NCBI RefSeq assembly: GCF_013170705.1 | Contig: NZ_CP033334.1 | Coordinates: 5,557,501-5,621,500 of the forward strand | Direction: 5' to 3' | From: Mesorhizobium loti | GTDB taxonomy: Bacteria; Pseudomonadota; Alphaproteobacteria; Rhizobiales; Rhizobiaceae | DNA: 64,000 bases | In this document: positions 30,410 to 40,257 of the stretch, piece after piece | How positions within the stretch are numbered: the first letter of the stretch is position 1 | Layout: each line of letters starts with the position of its first letter | The notes under the pieces: generated by a model | The model's input: only the letters and a program-made list of their open reading frames with translations | What the model was told of the DNA's origin: nothing | Databases searched by the model: none | Position numbers and translations under genes: made by a program

Positions 30410-32623
30410 TCAGTCGGCAACGAGTTCGAGCATGATCGTCGACAGCGGCGGCAGAAGCATCGTTGCCAAGATGCTCTTGCCTTCCGCCCTTGCCTCGACC
30501 ATGCCGCCATTGCCCATGCCGGAGCCGCCATATTCGGATGCGTCGGTGTTGATGATCTCGCGCCACTTGCCGGCGTTCGGCAACGGAACGCGATAATTGT
30601 CGCGCGGCACCGGCGTGAAGTTGGATATGACAGCCACCGGACTGCCGCCCGGCGCGTTGCGCAGCCAGGCGAAAACCGAATTCTGGCTGTCGTCGACGAT
30701 CAGCCAGGAAAACCCTTCCGGCTCGCAGTCGCGGCCGTGCAGCGCCGGGCGCGACCGGTAGAGATAGTTGAGATCGCGCACCGTCTGCCAGACGCCGCGA
30801 TGCGGGCGGAAATCGAGCAGGTTCCAGTCGAGCGCGCGTGCCTCGCTCCATTCGCGGCGCTGCGCGAATTCCTGTCCCATGAACAACAGCTTCTTGCCGG
30901 GATAGCCCCACATGAAGCCGTAATAGGCACGCAAGGTCGCGAATTTCTGCCAGTCGTCGCCGGCCATCTTGCCCAGCAGCGTGCCTTTGCCGTGCACAAC
31001 CTCGTCATGCGAGAGCGGCAGCACGAAATTCTCCGAGAAGGCGTAGGTCAGGCCGAAGGTCAGGTCGTTGTGGTGGTGCTTGCGGAAGATCGGCTCCTTG
31101 GAGAAATACTCCAGCGTGTCGTGCATGAAGCCCATGTTCCACTTGAATCCGAAGCCCAGCCCGCCCTCATGCACCGGCGCCGAGACCTTCGGCCATGAGG
31201 TGGATTCCTCGGCGATGGTCATGACGCCCGGGTGGTGGCCGTAGACCTCCTTGTTCATCCTTTGCAGGAAAGAGACCGCTTCGAGGTTCTCACGGCCGCC
31301 CTTCTCGTTAGGGATCCATTCGCCAGCCTTGCGCGAATAGTCGAGGTAGAGCATCGAGGCGACCGCATCGACGCGCAAACCGTCGACATGGTATTTCTCG
31401 GCCCAGAACAGCGCGTTGTTGACCAGGAAAGATACCACCTCGCGGCGACCGAAATTATAGATCGCGGTGTTCCAGTCGGGATGAAAACCCTTGCGCGGGT
31501 CGGCATGTTCGTAGAGGGCGGTGCCGTCGAAATGGGCCAGGCCATGCGCGTCGACCGGGAAATGCGCCGGTACCCAGTCGAGGATGACGCCAACGCCGGC
31601 GCGGTGCGCCCCGTCGACGAAACGGGCAAAGCCGTCCGGGTCGCCGAAGCGGGCCGACGGCGCGTAGAGGCCGGTCGTCTGATAGCCCCAGGACGGGTCA
31701 TAGGGATGTTCGGAGATCGGCATGAACTCGATGTGGGTGAAACCGGTTTCGACCACATAGGGGATCAGCCGGTCGGCCAGTTCGTCCCATGACAGGAACG
31801 TGCCGTCGTCACCAAGCTGCCAGGACCCGGCGTGGACTTCGTAGATCGAAATGGCTTCGCGCCGGTGGTCGGCATTGCGCCAGAAATTGCGGTGGGCCTC
31901 GTCGCCCCACTCATGCCCCGGCGGCACGGCAACGACCGAAGCCGTGGCCGGACGCAGTTCGGATTTGAACGCGAACGGGTCTGCCTTCAGCGGCAGTCTG
32001 ACGCCATCGGGGCCGATGATCTCGTATTTGTAGGGTCGGCCGGCACCGATGTCGGGCACGAACAATTCCCAGATGCCGGTATCGCGGCGATCGCGCATCG
32101 TGTGACGGCGGCCATCCCAGTCGTTGAAATCGCCGACCACCGAGACGCGCCGCGCATTGGGAGCCCAGACGGCGAAATGCACGCCGGTGGCACCCTCGTG
32201 CTCGATGACATGCGCGCCAAGCTTGTCGAACAGCCTGAGGTGCGAACCCTCGGCGATATAGTAGTCGTCCATCGGCCCGAGCACCGGGCCGAACGAATAG
32301 GGATCGGTCAGCCACCAGTCGCCGCCGGCATTGCGCGCGTGGTAGCGCAGCGGTTGCCGCTTCCTGATCGACAGCTTGCCTTCGAAGAAGCCGGCGTCAT
32401 CGCGCCTGGACAACTCTCCGGCCTCGATGCCCGTCAGCGTATAGGCGGCGACGGTTTCGGCATGCGGAACGAAGCAGCGGGCAAACAGGCTCTTGCCGAT
32501 CTCGTGGACGCCAAGGACTGCGAACGGATTCCCGTGCGTGCCGGCGACAATCGCCGCAACATCGCTGGCTGGCGCCAGTCCGTCCGGCCCGCTTGTCGCA
32601 GCGGTCGCGCGCGGCTTCCTCAT
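30410..32623 (-). CDS. glgB: 1,4-alpha-glucan branching enzyme GlgB
   Basis: A 737-residue GH13 enzyme that makes alpha-1,6 branches. It has an N-terminal CBM48-type region (about 20-220), then the barrel with [16 protein letters not shown], the nucleophile motif [19 protein letters not shown] and the acid motif MTIAEEST, and the HDEVVHGKG signature. I start at MRKPRATAA, with GGGAGGGA nine bases upstream; a start 19 codons earlier (32680) is possible. It lies between glgP and glgC in the operon. Confidence 0.94.
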   Translation of the reverse strand: MRKPRATAATSGPDGLAPASDVAAIVAGTHGNPFAVLGVHEIGKSLFARCFVPHAETVAAYTLTGIEAGELSRRDDAGFFEGKLSIRKRQPLRYHARNAGGDWWLTDPYSFGPVLGPMDDYYIAEGSHLRLFDKLGAHVIEHEGATGVHFAVWAPNARRVSVVGDFNDWDGRRHTMRDRRDTGIWELFVPDIGAGRPYKYEIIGPDGVRLPLKADPFAFKSELRPATASVVAVPPGHEWGDEAHRNFWRNADHRREAISIYEVHAGSWQLGDDGTFLSWDELADRLIPYVVETGFTHIEFMPISEHPYDPSWGYQTTGLYAPSARFGDPDGFARFVDGAHRAGVGVILDWVPAHFPVDAHGLAHFDGTALYEHADPRKGFHPDWNTAIYNFGRREVVSFLVNNALFWAEKYHVDGLRVDAVASMLYLDYSRKAGEWIPNEKGGRENLEAVSFLQRMNKEVYGHHPGVMTIAEESTSWPKVSAPVHEGGLGFGFKWNMGFMHDTLEYFSKEPIFRKHHHNDLTFGLTYAFSENFVLPLSHDEVVHGKGTLLGKMAGDDWQKFATLRAYYGFMWGYPGKKLLFMGQEFAQRREWSEARALDWNLLDFRPHRGVWQTVRDLNYLYRSRPALHGRDCEPEGFSWLIVDDSQNSVFAWLRNAPGGSPVAVISNFTPVPRDNYRVPLPNAGKWREIINTDASEYGGSGMGNGGMVEARAEGKSILATMLLPPLSTIMLELVAD

Positions 32624-32730
32624 CAGGCAGTGTCCCTCCCAGGGCACCAGGTGTTTGTTTCTGGTGATGTGAGCTGGCATTCAACCCGCATCACCTGGAC
32701 CACTTTGTTCGTGGGCCTCATGCAATCACA

Positions 32731-35199
32731 TCAGACAGGCACGTTCCAGATTTCTTTCGCGTATTGGCGGATCGTTCGATCGGAAGAGAACCAGCCAACG
32801 CGCGCGACATTGCGGATCGCCCGGGCGTACCAGTCCGGGCTGTTGCGCCAGACGGCATCGACCTCGCGCTGGGCAGCGGTGTAGGCATCGAAATCGGCGG
32901 CGACCATGAACCAGTCGCTGTCGTAGAGGCCGTTGATGAGATCGCGGTAGCGGTCCGGGTCGTCCGGCGAGAAGACGCCGGAGGATACGGCAGCGACCGC
33001 CTGCGCCAGCTCGGGGGAACCCTCGATCACGGCGCGCGGGTTGTAGCCATTGTTGCGCCGCTCGGCGACCTCGGCCGTTGTCAGGCCGAAGATGAAGATG
33101 TTGTCGTCGCCGACGCATTCCTTGATCTCGACATTGGCGCCGTCGAGCGTGCCGATGGTCAACGCGCCATTGAGCGCGAACTTCATGTTGCCGGTGCCCG
33201 ACGCCTCCATGCCGGCGGTCGATATCTGCTCGGACAGGTCGGCGGCCGGCATCATGATTTCGGCCAGGCTGACATTGTAATTCGGCACGAACACCAGCTT
33301 CAGCAAACCGCGAACGGCCGGGTCGCGATTGATGACCTTGGCGACGTCATTGGCGAGCTTGATGATCAGCTTGGCGTTGTGGTAGCTGGGCGCCGCCTTG
33401 CCTCCGAAAAACTTCACGCGGGGCATCCAGTCACGCTCGGGATGCGAGCGGATCTGGTCGTAAAGCGCAACCGCCTCGAGGATGTTGAGAAGCTGGCGCT
33501 TGTATTCATGGATGCGCTTGACCTGGATGTCGAACAGCGCCGACGGATCGACCTTGATGCCGAGCCGGTCGGCGACCAGATTGGCCAGCCGCGCCTTGTT
33601 CTGCCGCTTGACGCCCGCGAACTTCTCCCGGAACGCGCTGTCATCGGCAAAGCTGTCGAGCCCCTTGATGGCCTCGATGTCGTCCAGGAACCGGTCGCCG
33701 ATCGCCTCGCGGGCGAGCGAGGTCAGCCCGGGGTTGCACTGGATCAGCCAGCGCCGCGGCGTGATGCCGTTGGTCTTGTTGTTGATGCGGTCGGGATAGA
33801 GCTTGTGCAGGTCGGCGAACACCGTTTCCTTCATCAGCTCGGTGTGCAGCGCCGAGACGCCATTGATGGAGTGCGAGCCGACAAAAGCCAGATTGCCCAT
33901 GCGCACGCGGCGGTCGCCGTTTTCCTGGATCAGCGAGATGCGGCTGATCTGCTCGCCCGAGAACTGGTTGGTGGCGCGGGCCTCCAGAAGCACCTGCGCG
34001 TTGATGGCGTAGACGATCTGCATATGGCGCGGCAAAAGCCGTTCGAACAACGGCACCGGCCAGCTTTCCAGCGCCTCGGGAAGGAGCGTGTGGTTGGTGT
34101 AGCCGAAGGTGCGCTTGGTGATGTCCCAGGCCAGGTCGAAGTCCATGCCGTGGACATCCATCAGGAGCCGCATCAGCTCCGGCACCGCGATCGCCGGATG
34201 GGTGTCGTTCAAGTGGATCGCCGCCTTGTCGGGCAGCGACTTCAGGTCGCCATATTGGCTCAGATGCCGCTGCGCGATGTCCTGCAGCGAGGCGGTGGAG
34301 AAGAAATATTCCTGCCGCAGCCTGAGTTCCTGACCGGCGACGTGGGAATCGGCGGGATAGAGCACGCGGGACAAAGCGTCGGCCTTGTTGCTCTCGGCCA
34401 ACGCGCCGATGTGGTCGCCGGCATTGAACTTGTCGAGCAGGATCGGATCGACCGGCATGCCCGACCACAGCCGCAGCGTGTTGACGCGGTTTGCCCGCCA
34501 GCCGACGACAGGCGTGTCGTAGGCAACAGCCAGGACATGCTCGGTCGGCTTCCAGACATGGCGCTCGAGCCGGCCATCCTTTGACGTGATGGACTCCACC
34601 GAGCCACCGAAGCCGACCTCGAAGGAGCGTTCGCGCCGTTCGAATTCCCAGGGGTTGCCGTGATCGAGCCAGGTCTCGGGCAGTTCGACCTGCCAGCCGT
34701 CATGGATCTCCTGGCGGAACATGCCGTTGGCGTAGCGGATGCCGTAGCCATGCGCGGGAATGTCGACGGTCGCCATGCTTTCCATGAAGCAGGCGGCGAG
34801 CCGGCCAAGGCCGCCATTGCCGAGCGCGGCATCGGGCTCGAGCGCCGCGATGAGGTCGAGGTCGACGCCGAGAGACGACAGCGCCTCGCGCATATTGTCC
34901 ATCAGGCCGAGATTGGAGAAGGCGTCGCGCATCAGGCGGCCGATGAGGAATTCCAGCGACAGGTAATAGACTCGCTTTTCCTGCTGGTCATAGGCCTCTT
35001 TGGTTGCCTGCATCCAGTGATCGACGATCCGGTCGCGCACGACCTTGATCGAGGCGGTCAGCCAATCATATTGCGTCGCGACGGTGGTGTCCTTGCCGAC
35101 CCTGTATTTGAGGGCCATCAAGACTTCCCTTGCGAGCGTCTTCGGATCTGGATTTTCGAGCAGTGGCGGAAGGGTTTCGGATGTCATCGCGCGCGTCAT
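32731..35199 (-). CDS. glgP: glycogen phosphorylase GlgP
   Basis: An 822-residue GT35 phosphorylase that releases glucose-1-P. The family marks YYLSLEFLIGR, AALEPDAALGNGGLGRLAACF and the PLP-site EASGTGNMKFALNGALTIGTLDGANVEI are all present. The start at MTRAMTSETL gives the normal length of about 820; the frame stays open to 35766, but that part runs antisense through the frcA gene region and does not match phosphorylase. GAGAGG lies before the ATG. It is the first gene of the glycogen operon, so the main promoter should lie in 35200-35330. Confidence 0.94.
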   Translation of the reverse strand: MTRAMTSETLPPLLENPDPKTLAREVLMALKYRVGKDTTVATQYDWLTASIKVVRDRIVDHWMQATKEAYDQQEKRVYYLSLEFLIGRLMRDAFSNLGLMDNMREALSSLGVDLDLIAALEPDAALGNGGLGRLAACFMESMATVDIPAHGYGIRYANGMFRQEIHDGWQVELPETWLDHGNPWEFERRERSFEVGFGGSVESITSKDGRLERHVWKPTEHVLAVAYDTPVVGWRANRVNTLRLWSGMPVDPILLDKFNAGDHIGALAESNKADALSRVLYPADSHVAGQELRLRQEYFFSTASLQDIAQRHLSQYGDLKSLPDKAAIHLNDTHPAIAVPELMRLLMDVHGMDFDLAWDITKRTFGYTNHTLLPEALESWPVPLFERLLPRHMQIVYAINAQVLLEARATNQFSGEQISRISLIQENGDRRVRMGNLAFVGSHSINGVSALHTELMKETVFADLHKLYPDRINNKTNGITPRRWLIQCNPGLTSLAREAIGDRFLDDIEAIKGLDSFADDSAFREKFAGVKRQNKARLANLVADRLGIKVDPSALFDIQVKRIHEYKRQLLNILEAVALYDQIRSHPERDWMPRVKFFGGKAAPSYHNAKLIIKLANDVAKVINRDPAVRGLLKLVFVPNYNVSLAEIMMPAADLSEQISTAGMEASGTGNMKFALNGALTIGTLDGANVEIKECVGDDNIFIFGLTTAEVAERRNNGYNPRAVIEGSPELAQAVAAVSSGVFSPDDPDRYRDLINGLYDSDWFMVAADFDAYTAAQREVDAVWRNSPDWYARAIRNVARVGWFSSDRTIRQYAKEIWNVPV

Positions 35200-35330
35200 G
35201 CTGCCTCTCGTGCGGTTGCAACGATCATACCGGCTTTCACCATTCATCCCAGCCCATGTTACCGCATCGCAGCATACATTCAATCGATTTAGATGAAGCT
35301 CCGCCAGCTTACCTTGCGGCAATTTGACGG

Positions 35331-36113
35331 TCAGGCGGCCAGCGCGGCCTCCGGAGGCGCCTTCGCGCCGGTCATGAAGGCGACCGCATCGGACATCGTA
35401 TACTGCTTGGGATCGATGACGGCGAGACGACGACCGAGGCGGTGGATGTGGACACGGTCGGCCACCTCGAAGACATGCGGCATGTTGTGCGAGATCAGAA
35501 CGATGGGCAGGCCGCGCTTCTTGACGTCGAGGATCAGTTCGAGCACCCGGCGGCTCTCCTTGACGCCAAGGGCGGCCGTCGGTTCGTCCATGATCACAAC
35601 GCGGCTGCCGAAGGCAGCGGCGCGCGCCACCGCGACGCCTTGGCGCTGGCCGCCCGAGAGCGTCTCCACCGCCTGGCCGATGTTCTGGATGGTCATAAGG
35701 CCGAGTTCCGTGAGCTTGTCGCGGGCGCGCTTTTCCATCGCCGGACGGTCGAGCATGCGCAGCCATTGGCCGAGAAAGCCGGGTTTGCGGATCTCGCGGC
35801 CGAGGAACATGTTGTCGGCGATCGACAGTGCCGGCGAGAGGGCCAGGTTCTGGTAGACGGTTTCGATGCCGGCTTCGCGGGCTTCCATTGGCGACTTGAA
35901 GGCAACGGTTTTGCCTTCAAGCCGTATTTCTCCTTCGTCTGGCACGACGGCGCCTGAAATCGCCTTGATGAGCGATGACTTGCCGGCACCGTTGTCGCCG
36001 ATGACGGCGAGAATTTCGCCGGGGTAGAGGTCGAAGTCGGCATTGTCGAGGGCGGTGACGCGGCCATAGCGCTTGACCAAGCCACGCGCGGTGAGAATGG
36101 GCTCCTGGGTCAT
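35331..36113 (-). CDS. frcA: fructose ABC transporter ATPase FrcA
   Basis: A 260-residue single-domain sugar ABC ATPase. Walker A is GDNGAGKSSLIK (about residues 38-49), the signature LSGGQRQGVAVARA (about 143-), and Walker B VVIMDEPTAALG. Having one ABC domain, not two as in RbsA, is a hallmark of FrcA. It follows the permease by two bases. FrcBCA of Sinorhizobium imports fructose, and also mannose and ribose, by established work. The start is the ATG at 36113; the longer open frame runs through the permease gene. Confidence 0.9.
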   Translation of the reverse strand: MTQEPILTARGLVKRYGRVTALDNADFDLYPGEILAVIGDNGAGKSSLIKAISGAVVPDEGEIRLEGKTVAFKSPMEAREAGIETVYQNLALSPALSIADNMFLGREIRKPGFLGQWLRMLDRPAMEKRARDKLTELGLMTIQNIGQAVETLSGGQRQGVAVARAAAFGSRVVIMDEPTAALGVKESRRVLELILDVKKRGLPIVLISHNMPHVFEVADRVHIHRLGRRLAVIDPKQYTMSDAVAFMTGAKAPPEAALAA

Positions 36114-36115
36114 GA

Positions 36116-37177
36116 CTATGCCGAAACCTTTCTGATCCATTGGTCGACCGCCACGGCGCCGATGATCAACACGCCGGTGAGCAGCACTTTCCATTGCGGA
36201 TCGGCGCCCAGCATGTTGAGTCCCATCGAGACGACGCCGACGATCATGGCGCCGAACAGCGTGCCCAGGATCGAGCCGCGCCCGCCGAAGAGGGAGATAC
36301 CGCCGATCACCGTCGCGGTGATCGCCTGCAGATTGTAGTCGGTGACTGCCGCCGACGGCGAGATCGAACCGTTGCGGCCGATGGAAACCCAGGCGGCGAA
36401 AGCGGCGATCAGTCCGGCAAGGGTGTAGACAGTGACCAGCACCTTCTTGGTCTGTATGCCTGACAGCTTGGCCGCCTCCTGGTCGTCGCCGACGGCGTAG
36501 ACATGGCGGCCCCAAGCGGTGTGGTTGAGCACGTACCAGAGGAGCAGCACCAGTGCGACCATGGCGATGACACCGAGCGTCAGCACCGCGGTTCCGACCT
36601 TGAAGCTCAGAGCGAACAGATGCAGCAGCGGCGCCTGGGTGTCGACGTCGGTGTCTCGGATCGTCTCGTTGGCCGAATAGATGAAGTTCGTGGCCATGAC
36701 GATGTTCCAGGTGCCCAGCGTCACGATGAAAGGCGGCAGCTTCATGTAGGCGACCAGCAGCCCGTTGAGCAGCCCGCAGGCAGCACCGGCGGCAAGGCCG
36801 ATCGCCACCGCGAGCACGCTCGGCAGGCCGTAGCTGACGGCGCAATTGCCCATGATCACGGCTGAAATCACCATGATGACGCCGATCGACAGGTCGATGC
36901 CGGCGGTCAGGATGACCAGCGTCTGCGCGGCACCCAGAATACCGACGATGGCAATCTGCTGCAGGATCAGCGTCAACGTGTAGGACGAGAAGAAGCGCCC
37001 GCCAATGGTGATGCCGAAGATGACGATCGACAGGACCAGCACGATCAGCGGCACCGCCGCCGGTGTCGAATGCAGGAAATGCTGGATACGCCTGACGGCC
37101 GATTTGTGCTCGTCGAACGCAGCAACGCTGGTGTCGCTGCTCGAGAGAACTTTCTCGAATTCCTGAGCCTGAGACAT
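36116..37177 (-). CDS. frcC: fructose ABC transporter permease FrcC
   Basis: A 353-residue sugar permease of the RbsC/BPD_transp_2 type, with ten or so hydrophobic segments. LVILTAGIDLSIGVIMVISAVI and GTWNIVMATNF are family motifs. The cytosolic N-terminal extension (about 40 residues) and overall sequence match FrcC. GGGGAGGAAAC gives a strong ribosome site before the ATG at 37177; a start at 37222 is not needed. It is downstream of frcB after a hairpin-rich spacer and just upstream of frcA. Confidence 0.9.
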   Translation of the reverse strand: MSQAQEFEKVLSSSDTSVAAFDEHKSAVRRIQHFLHSTPAAVPLIVLVLSIVIFGITIGGRFFSSYTLTLILQQIAIVGILGAAQTLVILTAGIDLSIGVIMVISAVIMGNCAVSYGLPSVLAVAIGLAAGAACGLLNGLLVAYMKLPPFIVTLGTWNIVMATNFIYSANETIRDTDVDTQAPLLHLFALSFKVGTAVLTLGVIAMVALVLLLWYVLNHTAWGRHVYAVGDDQEAAKLSGIQTKKVLVTVYTLAGLIAAFAAWVSIGRNGSISPSAAVTDYNLQAITATVIGGISLFGGRGSILGTLFGAMIVGVVSMGLNMLGADPQWKVLLTGVLIIGAVAVDQWIRKVSA

Positions 37178-37280
37178 GTTTCCTCCCCGTAGGGTGTCAG
37201 CCACGCGCCAACGCCCGTCCACGCCTTTCCGGTCTATCGCCGGGATTGTTCGCGGTCACGCGAGCCATCGTCCACCCGAA

Positions 37281-37325
37281 GCGGCCGGGGATCAAGCCCC
37301 GACCGCTCGAGTTCGGTAATTACCG
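37281..37325 (-). other. intercistronic hairpins between frcB and frcC
   Basis: GCGG-C-CGGGG, loop ATCAAG, CCCCG-A-CCGC (37281-37306) forms a strong stem with one mismatch. Next to it CGGTAATTACCG (37314-37325) is a perfect palindrome 12 bases past the frcB stop. As with the oppA-like gene, this probably stabilises the binding-protein message. Confidence 0.6.
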
Positions 37326-37337
37326 GTCAGACCGGCA

Positions 37338-38372
37338 TCAGCCCCAGCACTTGGCGAGGCCTTCCTTGGTGTCGATGGATTTGACGCCCTTGGCCGGCTT
37401 GTCGGTCACAAGGTTGACGCCGGTGTCGAAGAAATTCTTTCCTTCGGTCGGCTTCGGCTTGGTTCCATCCTTGGCGAAGGCGGCGATCGCCTCGATGCCG
37501 AGTGCTGCCATCTGCAGCGGGTACTGTTGCGACGTAGCGCCGATGACACCCTCTGTCACCGACTTCACGCCGGGGCAGCCGCCGTCGACCGAGACGATCA
37601 GCACCTGCTTTTCAAGCCCGACGGCCTTGAGCGCCTGGTAGGCGCCGACAGCGGCCGGCTCGTTGATGGTGTGGATGACGTTGATGGTGTTGTCCTTCTG
37701 CAGAAGGTTCTCCATCGCCTTGCGGCCGCCCTCCTCGTTGCCGTTGGTGACATCGTGGCCGACGATGCGCGGATCGGTCTCATCGCCGATCTTGTTGGGA
37801 TCCTTCACATCGATGCCGTAGCCCATCATGAAGCCCTGGTCGCGCAGCACGTCCACCGTCGGCTGCGACGGCGTCAGGTCGAGGAAGCCGATCTTGGCGT
37901 CCTTGGCCTTGTCGCCGAGCGTCGCGGCGGCCCAGGCACCGATCAGCTTGCCGGCTTCCAGATTGTCGGTGGCGAAGGTCGCGTCGGCCGCGTCGATCGG
38001 GTCGAGCGGCGTGTCGAGCGCGATCACCAGCAGGCCGGCGTCGCGGGCCTTCTTGACGGTCGGCACGATGCCCTTGGTGTCGGAGGCGGTGATCAGGATA
38101 CCCTTGGCGCCGTCGGCGATGCAGCTTTCGATCGCCGCCACCTGGCTCTCACTGTCGCCGTCGATCTTGCCGGCATAGGTCTTGAGGTCGACGCCGAGCT
38201 CCTTGGCCTTCGCCGTGGCACCTTCCTTCATCTTGACGAAGAAGGGGTTGGTGTCGGTCTTGGTGATCAGGCAGGCGCCGACACCGGCCGCGGATGCGGA
38301 CGAGGCAAGCGCCATCAGACCCAGGGCAGCCGCGGCAAACACGGTCGATTTCAACAGTTTTGTATTGGTCAC
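37338..38372 (-). CDS. frcB: fructose-binding periplasmic protein FrcB
   Basis: A 344-residue type 1 periplasmic sugar-binding protein (peripla_BP_4). The signal peptide spans residues 1-28 ([20 protein letters not shown], cut after ASA). [20 protein letters not shown] and [33 protein letters not shown] form the sugar site typical of FrcB. It starts with GTG at 38372, preceded by GGGAGGAAGATC; the signal peptide begins there, while longer ATG frames lack it. First gene of frcBCA, divergent from frcR across a palindrome. Confidence 0.92.
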   Translation of the reverse strand: MTNTKLLKSTVFAAAALGLMALASSASAAGVGACLITKTDTNPFFVKMKEGATAKAKELGVDLKTYAGKIDGDSESQVAAIESCIADGAKGILITASDTKGIVPTVKKARDAGLLVIALDTPLDPIDAADATFATDNLEAGKLIGAWAAATLGDKAKDAKIGFLDLTPSQPTVDVLRDQGFMMGYGIDVKDPNKIGDETDPRIVGHDVTNGNEEGGRKAMENLLQKDNTINVIHTINEPAAVGAYQALKAVGLEKQVLIVSVDGGCPGVKSVTEGVIGATSQQYPLQMAALGIEAIAAFAKDGTKPKPTEGKNFFDTGVNLVTDKPAKGVKSIDTKEGLAKCWG

Positions 38373-38485
38373 GATCTTCCTCCCAGTGGAACCATTCCGG
38401 ATGCCGGCCAACCGGCATCTACGGCGCATCCAACGAATTTCTCCCAGCGTGGACGCCCCTTCAACAGACACCAGACCGAGGGCTC

Positions 38486-38521
38486 TGTCAATAATTAAAT
38501 CACTCTTATTTATTATTGACA
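38486..38521. promoter_or_regulatory. candidate FrcR operator
   Basis: TGTCAATAAT (38486-38495) and ATTATTGACA (38512-38521) are perfect inverted arms. With one extra T the symmetry continues inward as AAAT/ATTT. The AT-rich dyad lies between the divergent frcB and frcR starts. ROK repressors such as NagC and Mlc bind AT-rich dyads of similar kind. It is probably the operator for both units. Confidence 0.6.
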
Positions 38522-38583
38522 GCCTTGCGTCCTTCACTCATTCTGGCCCAAAAGCATTGAGGGGAAACGACGGGAGGAACAGG

Positions 38584-39810
38584 GTGGAAACCGCCACTGC
38601 GAGGCACGGTTCGCCCGAAGCGAATGAGAGCCTGATTCACCGCGGCACCAACCAGAGCGGCATGCGCGACCACAACGAGCGGCTGGTGCTCTCGCTGGTG
38701 CGTCAGCATGGCAGCCTGGCGAAATCCGATATCGCGCGCATGACCGGACTGTCGGCACAGACGGTTTCGGTCATCATGCGCGAGCTGGAGGAAGAAGGCC
38801 TGCTCGTGCGCCAGGCGCCGCTGCGCGGCAAGATCGGCCAGCCCTCGATACCGATGGCGCTCAATCCGGAGGGCGCCTTTTTCATCGGCCTCAAGATCGG
38901 CCGCCGTAGCGCTGAACTGGTGCTGATCGATTTCCTCGGGAATGTGCGCTCGATGCTGCAGCACTCCTATCGCTATCCGGCACCGCGCGAGACGGTGGAA
39001 TTCGTCACCGATGGCATGAAAAAGATGCGCGGCGAACTGACGCCGGCGCAGGACAAGCGCATTGCCGGGCTCGGCATCGCCATGCCGTTCGAATTGTGGA
39101 ACTGGGCCGATACCGCCGGCGCGCCGCGCGACGTCATGAACGAATGGCGCCGCCGCGACATCAGGGGCGATATCCAGGCGCAATGCGATTTTCCGGTGTA
39201 TCTGCAAAACGACGCCACGTCGGCCTGCGGCGCGGAACTCGTCTTCGGCCAGGCGGGCGGCGCGCGTGACTTCGTTTATTTCTACATCGGCGCCTTCGCC
39301 GGCGGCGGCATCGTGCTCAACGGCCGGCTGTTCGGCGGCCCGACCGGCAATGCCGGCGCGCTAGGCTCCATGCCGGTGCCGGGGCCGGACGGCAAGCCGA
39401 CCCAGCTGATCGACGTGGCGTCGATCGCCATGCTGGAAAAGGCGCTCAATGCCCGCGGCGTCGAGGCTTCGCATCTGTGGACGTCACCAGAGGACTGGGG
39501 CGAGATCGGCTCCGAACTCGACGACTGGATCGCCAGTGCCTCACGGGCGCTTGCCTATGCCATCGTCGCGGCATCCTCGGTCATCGATTTCGAGGCGGCG
39601 GTGATCGACGGCTGGATGCCGCGGGCGGTGCGCCGTCGGCTGGTCAACGCCATTATCGCGGCCATCGCGACAATCGACGGCGAAGGCCTGAAACTGCCCG
39701 CGGTTCGCGAGGGAACCGTCGGCATCCATGCCCGGGCGCTCGGCGGCGCCAGCCTGCCGCTGTCCGAACGCTTCCTGATCGGTTCGACGACGATTTCCAG
39801 GAGCGCCTGA
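38584..39810 (+). CDS. frcR: ROK-family repressor FrcR
   Basis: A 408-residue ROK regulator. Residues 30-80 hold a winged helix-turn-helix (LAKSDIARMTGLSAQTVSVIMRELEEEGLLV). The ROK sugar-binding domain follows, with FVYFYIGAFAGGGIVLNGRLFGGPTGNAGALGSMPV. The zinc-binding Cys cluster typical of ROK kinases is not visible, consistent with a regulator rather than an enzyme. It starts with GTG at 38584, nine bases after GGGAGGAA; longer frames run into the promoter. In rhizobia FrcR represses frc genes and responds to fructose or its phosphate. First gene of frcR-fucU-like-frcK. Confidence 0.86.
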   Translation: METATARHGSPEANESLIHRGTNQSGMRDHNERLVLSLVRQHGSLAKSDIARMTGLSAQTVSVIMRELEEEGLLVRQAPLRGKIGQPSIPMALNPEGAFFIGLKIGRRSAELVLIDFLGNVRSMLQHSYRYPAPRETVEFVTDGMKKMRGELTPAQDKRIAGLGIAMPFELWNWADTAGAPRDVMNEWRRRDIRGDIQAQCDFPVYLQNDATSACGAELVFGQAGGARDFVYFYIGAFAGGGIVLNGRLFGGPTGNAGALGSMPVPGPDGKPTQLIDVASIAMLEKALNARGVEASHLWTSPEDWGEIGSELDDWIASASRALAYAIVAASSVIDFEAAVIDGWMPRAVRRRLVNAIIAAIATIDGEGLKLPAVREGTVGIHARALGGASLPLSERFLIGSTTISRSA

Positions 39811-40257
39811 ATGCTGATCGGGATCCCGGCGCTGCTCGGTCCGGAACTTCTGGCGACATTGCGCGCCATGGGCCATGGCGACGAGATCGCCCTGGTCGAC
39901 GGGAACTATCCGGCAGAGGAGCAGGCAAAGCGCCTCGTCCGGGCCGACGGTCATCCGCTCATTCCGGTGCTTGACGCGATCCTGAGCGTCCTGCCGGTGG
40001 ACGACGCGGTGCCGGAAGCGTTGTTCCGCGCATCCGTGAAAGGCGACCCGTCGCGCGCCGATCCAGTCCATCACGAGATAGAGGCGATCTGCGCCAAACG
40101 CGCTCCCGGCCGCAAGGTGGTTGCGCTGGCCGGCGCCGACTTCTATGCACGGGTCAAATCGGCGCATGCCATCGTCGCGACAAGCGAGCCACGGCTTTAC
40201 GCCAACATCATCATCCGCAAGGGCGTGATCTATCCGCCGGAGACGAGGAAACCATGA
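39811..40257 (+). CDS. RbsD/FucU-family sugar mutarotase
   Basis: A 148-residue member of the RbsD/FucU family, which interconverts ring forms or anomers of free sugars. GPELLATLRAMGHGDEIALVDGNYPA has the catalytic His and Asp, and GRKVVALAGADFYARVKSAHAIVATSEPRLYANIIIRKG is the C-terminal signature. It follows the frcR stop directly and overlaps frcK by four bases. It therefore probably supplies the ring form of the sugar delivered by FrcBCA to the kinase. Whether the substrate is fructose, fucose or ribose is open. Confidence 0.85.
   Translation: MLIGIPALLGPELLATLRAMGHGDEIALVDGNYPAEEQAKRLVRADGHPLIPVLDAILSVLPVDDAVPEALFRASVKGDPSRADPVHHEIEAICAKRAPGRKVVALAGADFYARVKSAHAIVATSEPRLYANIIIRKGVIYPPETRKP

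Noticed and set aside
35200..35766. N-terminal extension of GlgP by about 190 residues
   Set aside because: The extension runs through the frcA gene region, contains Arg-rich low-complexity sequence and makes the protein far longer than any glycogen phosphorylase; 35199 gives the normal length.
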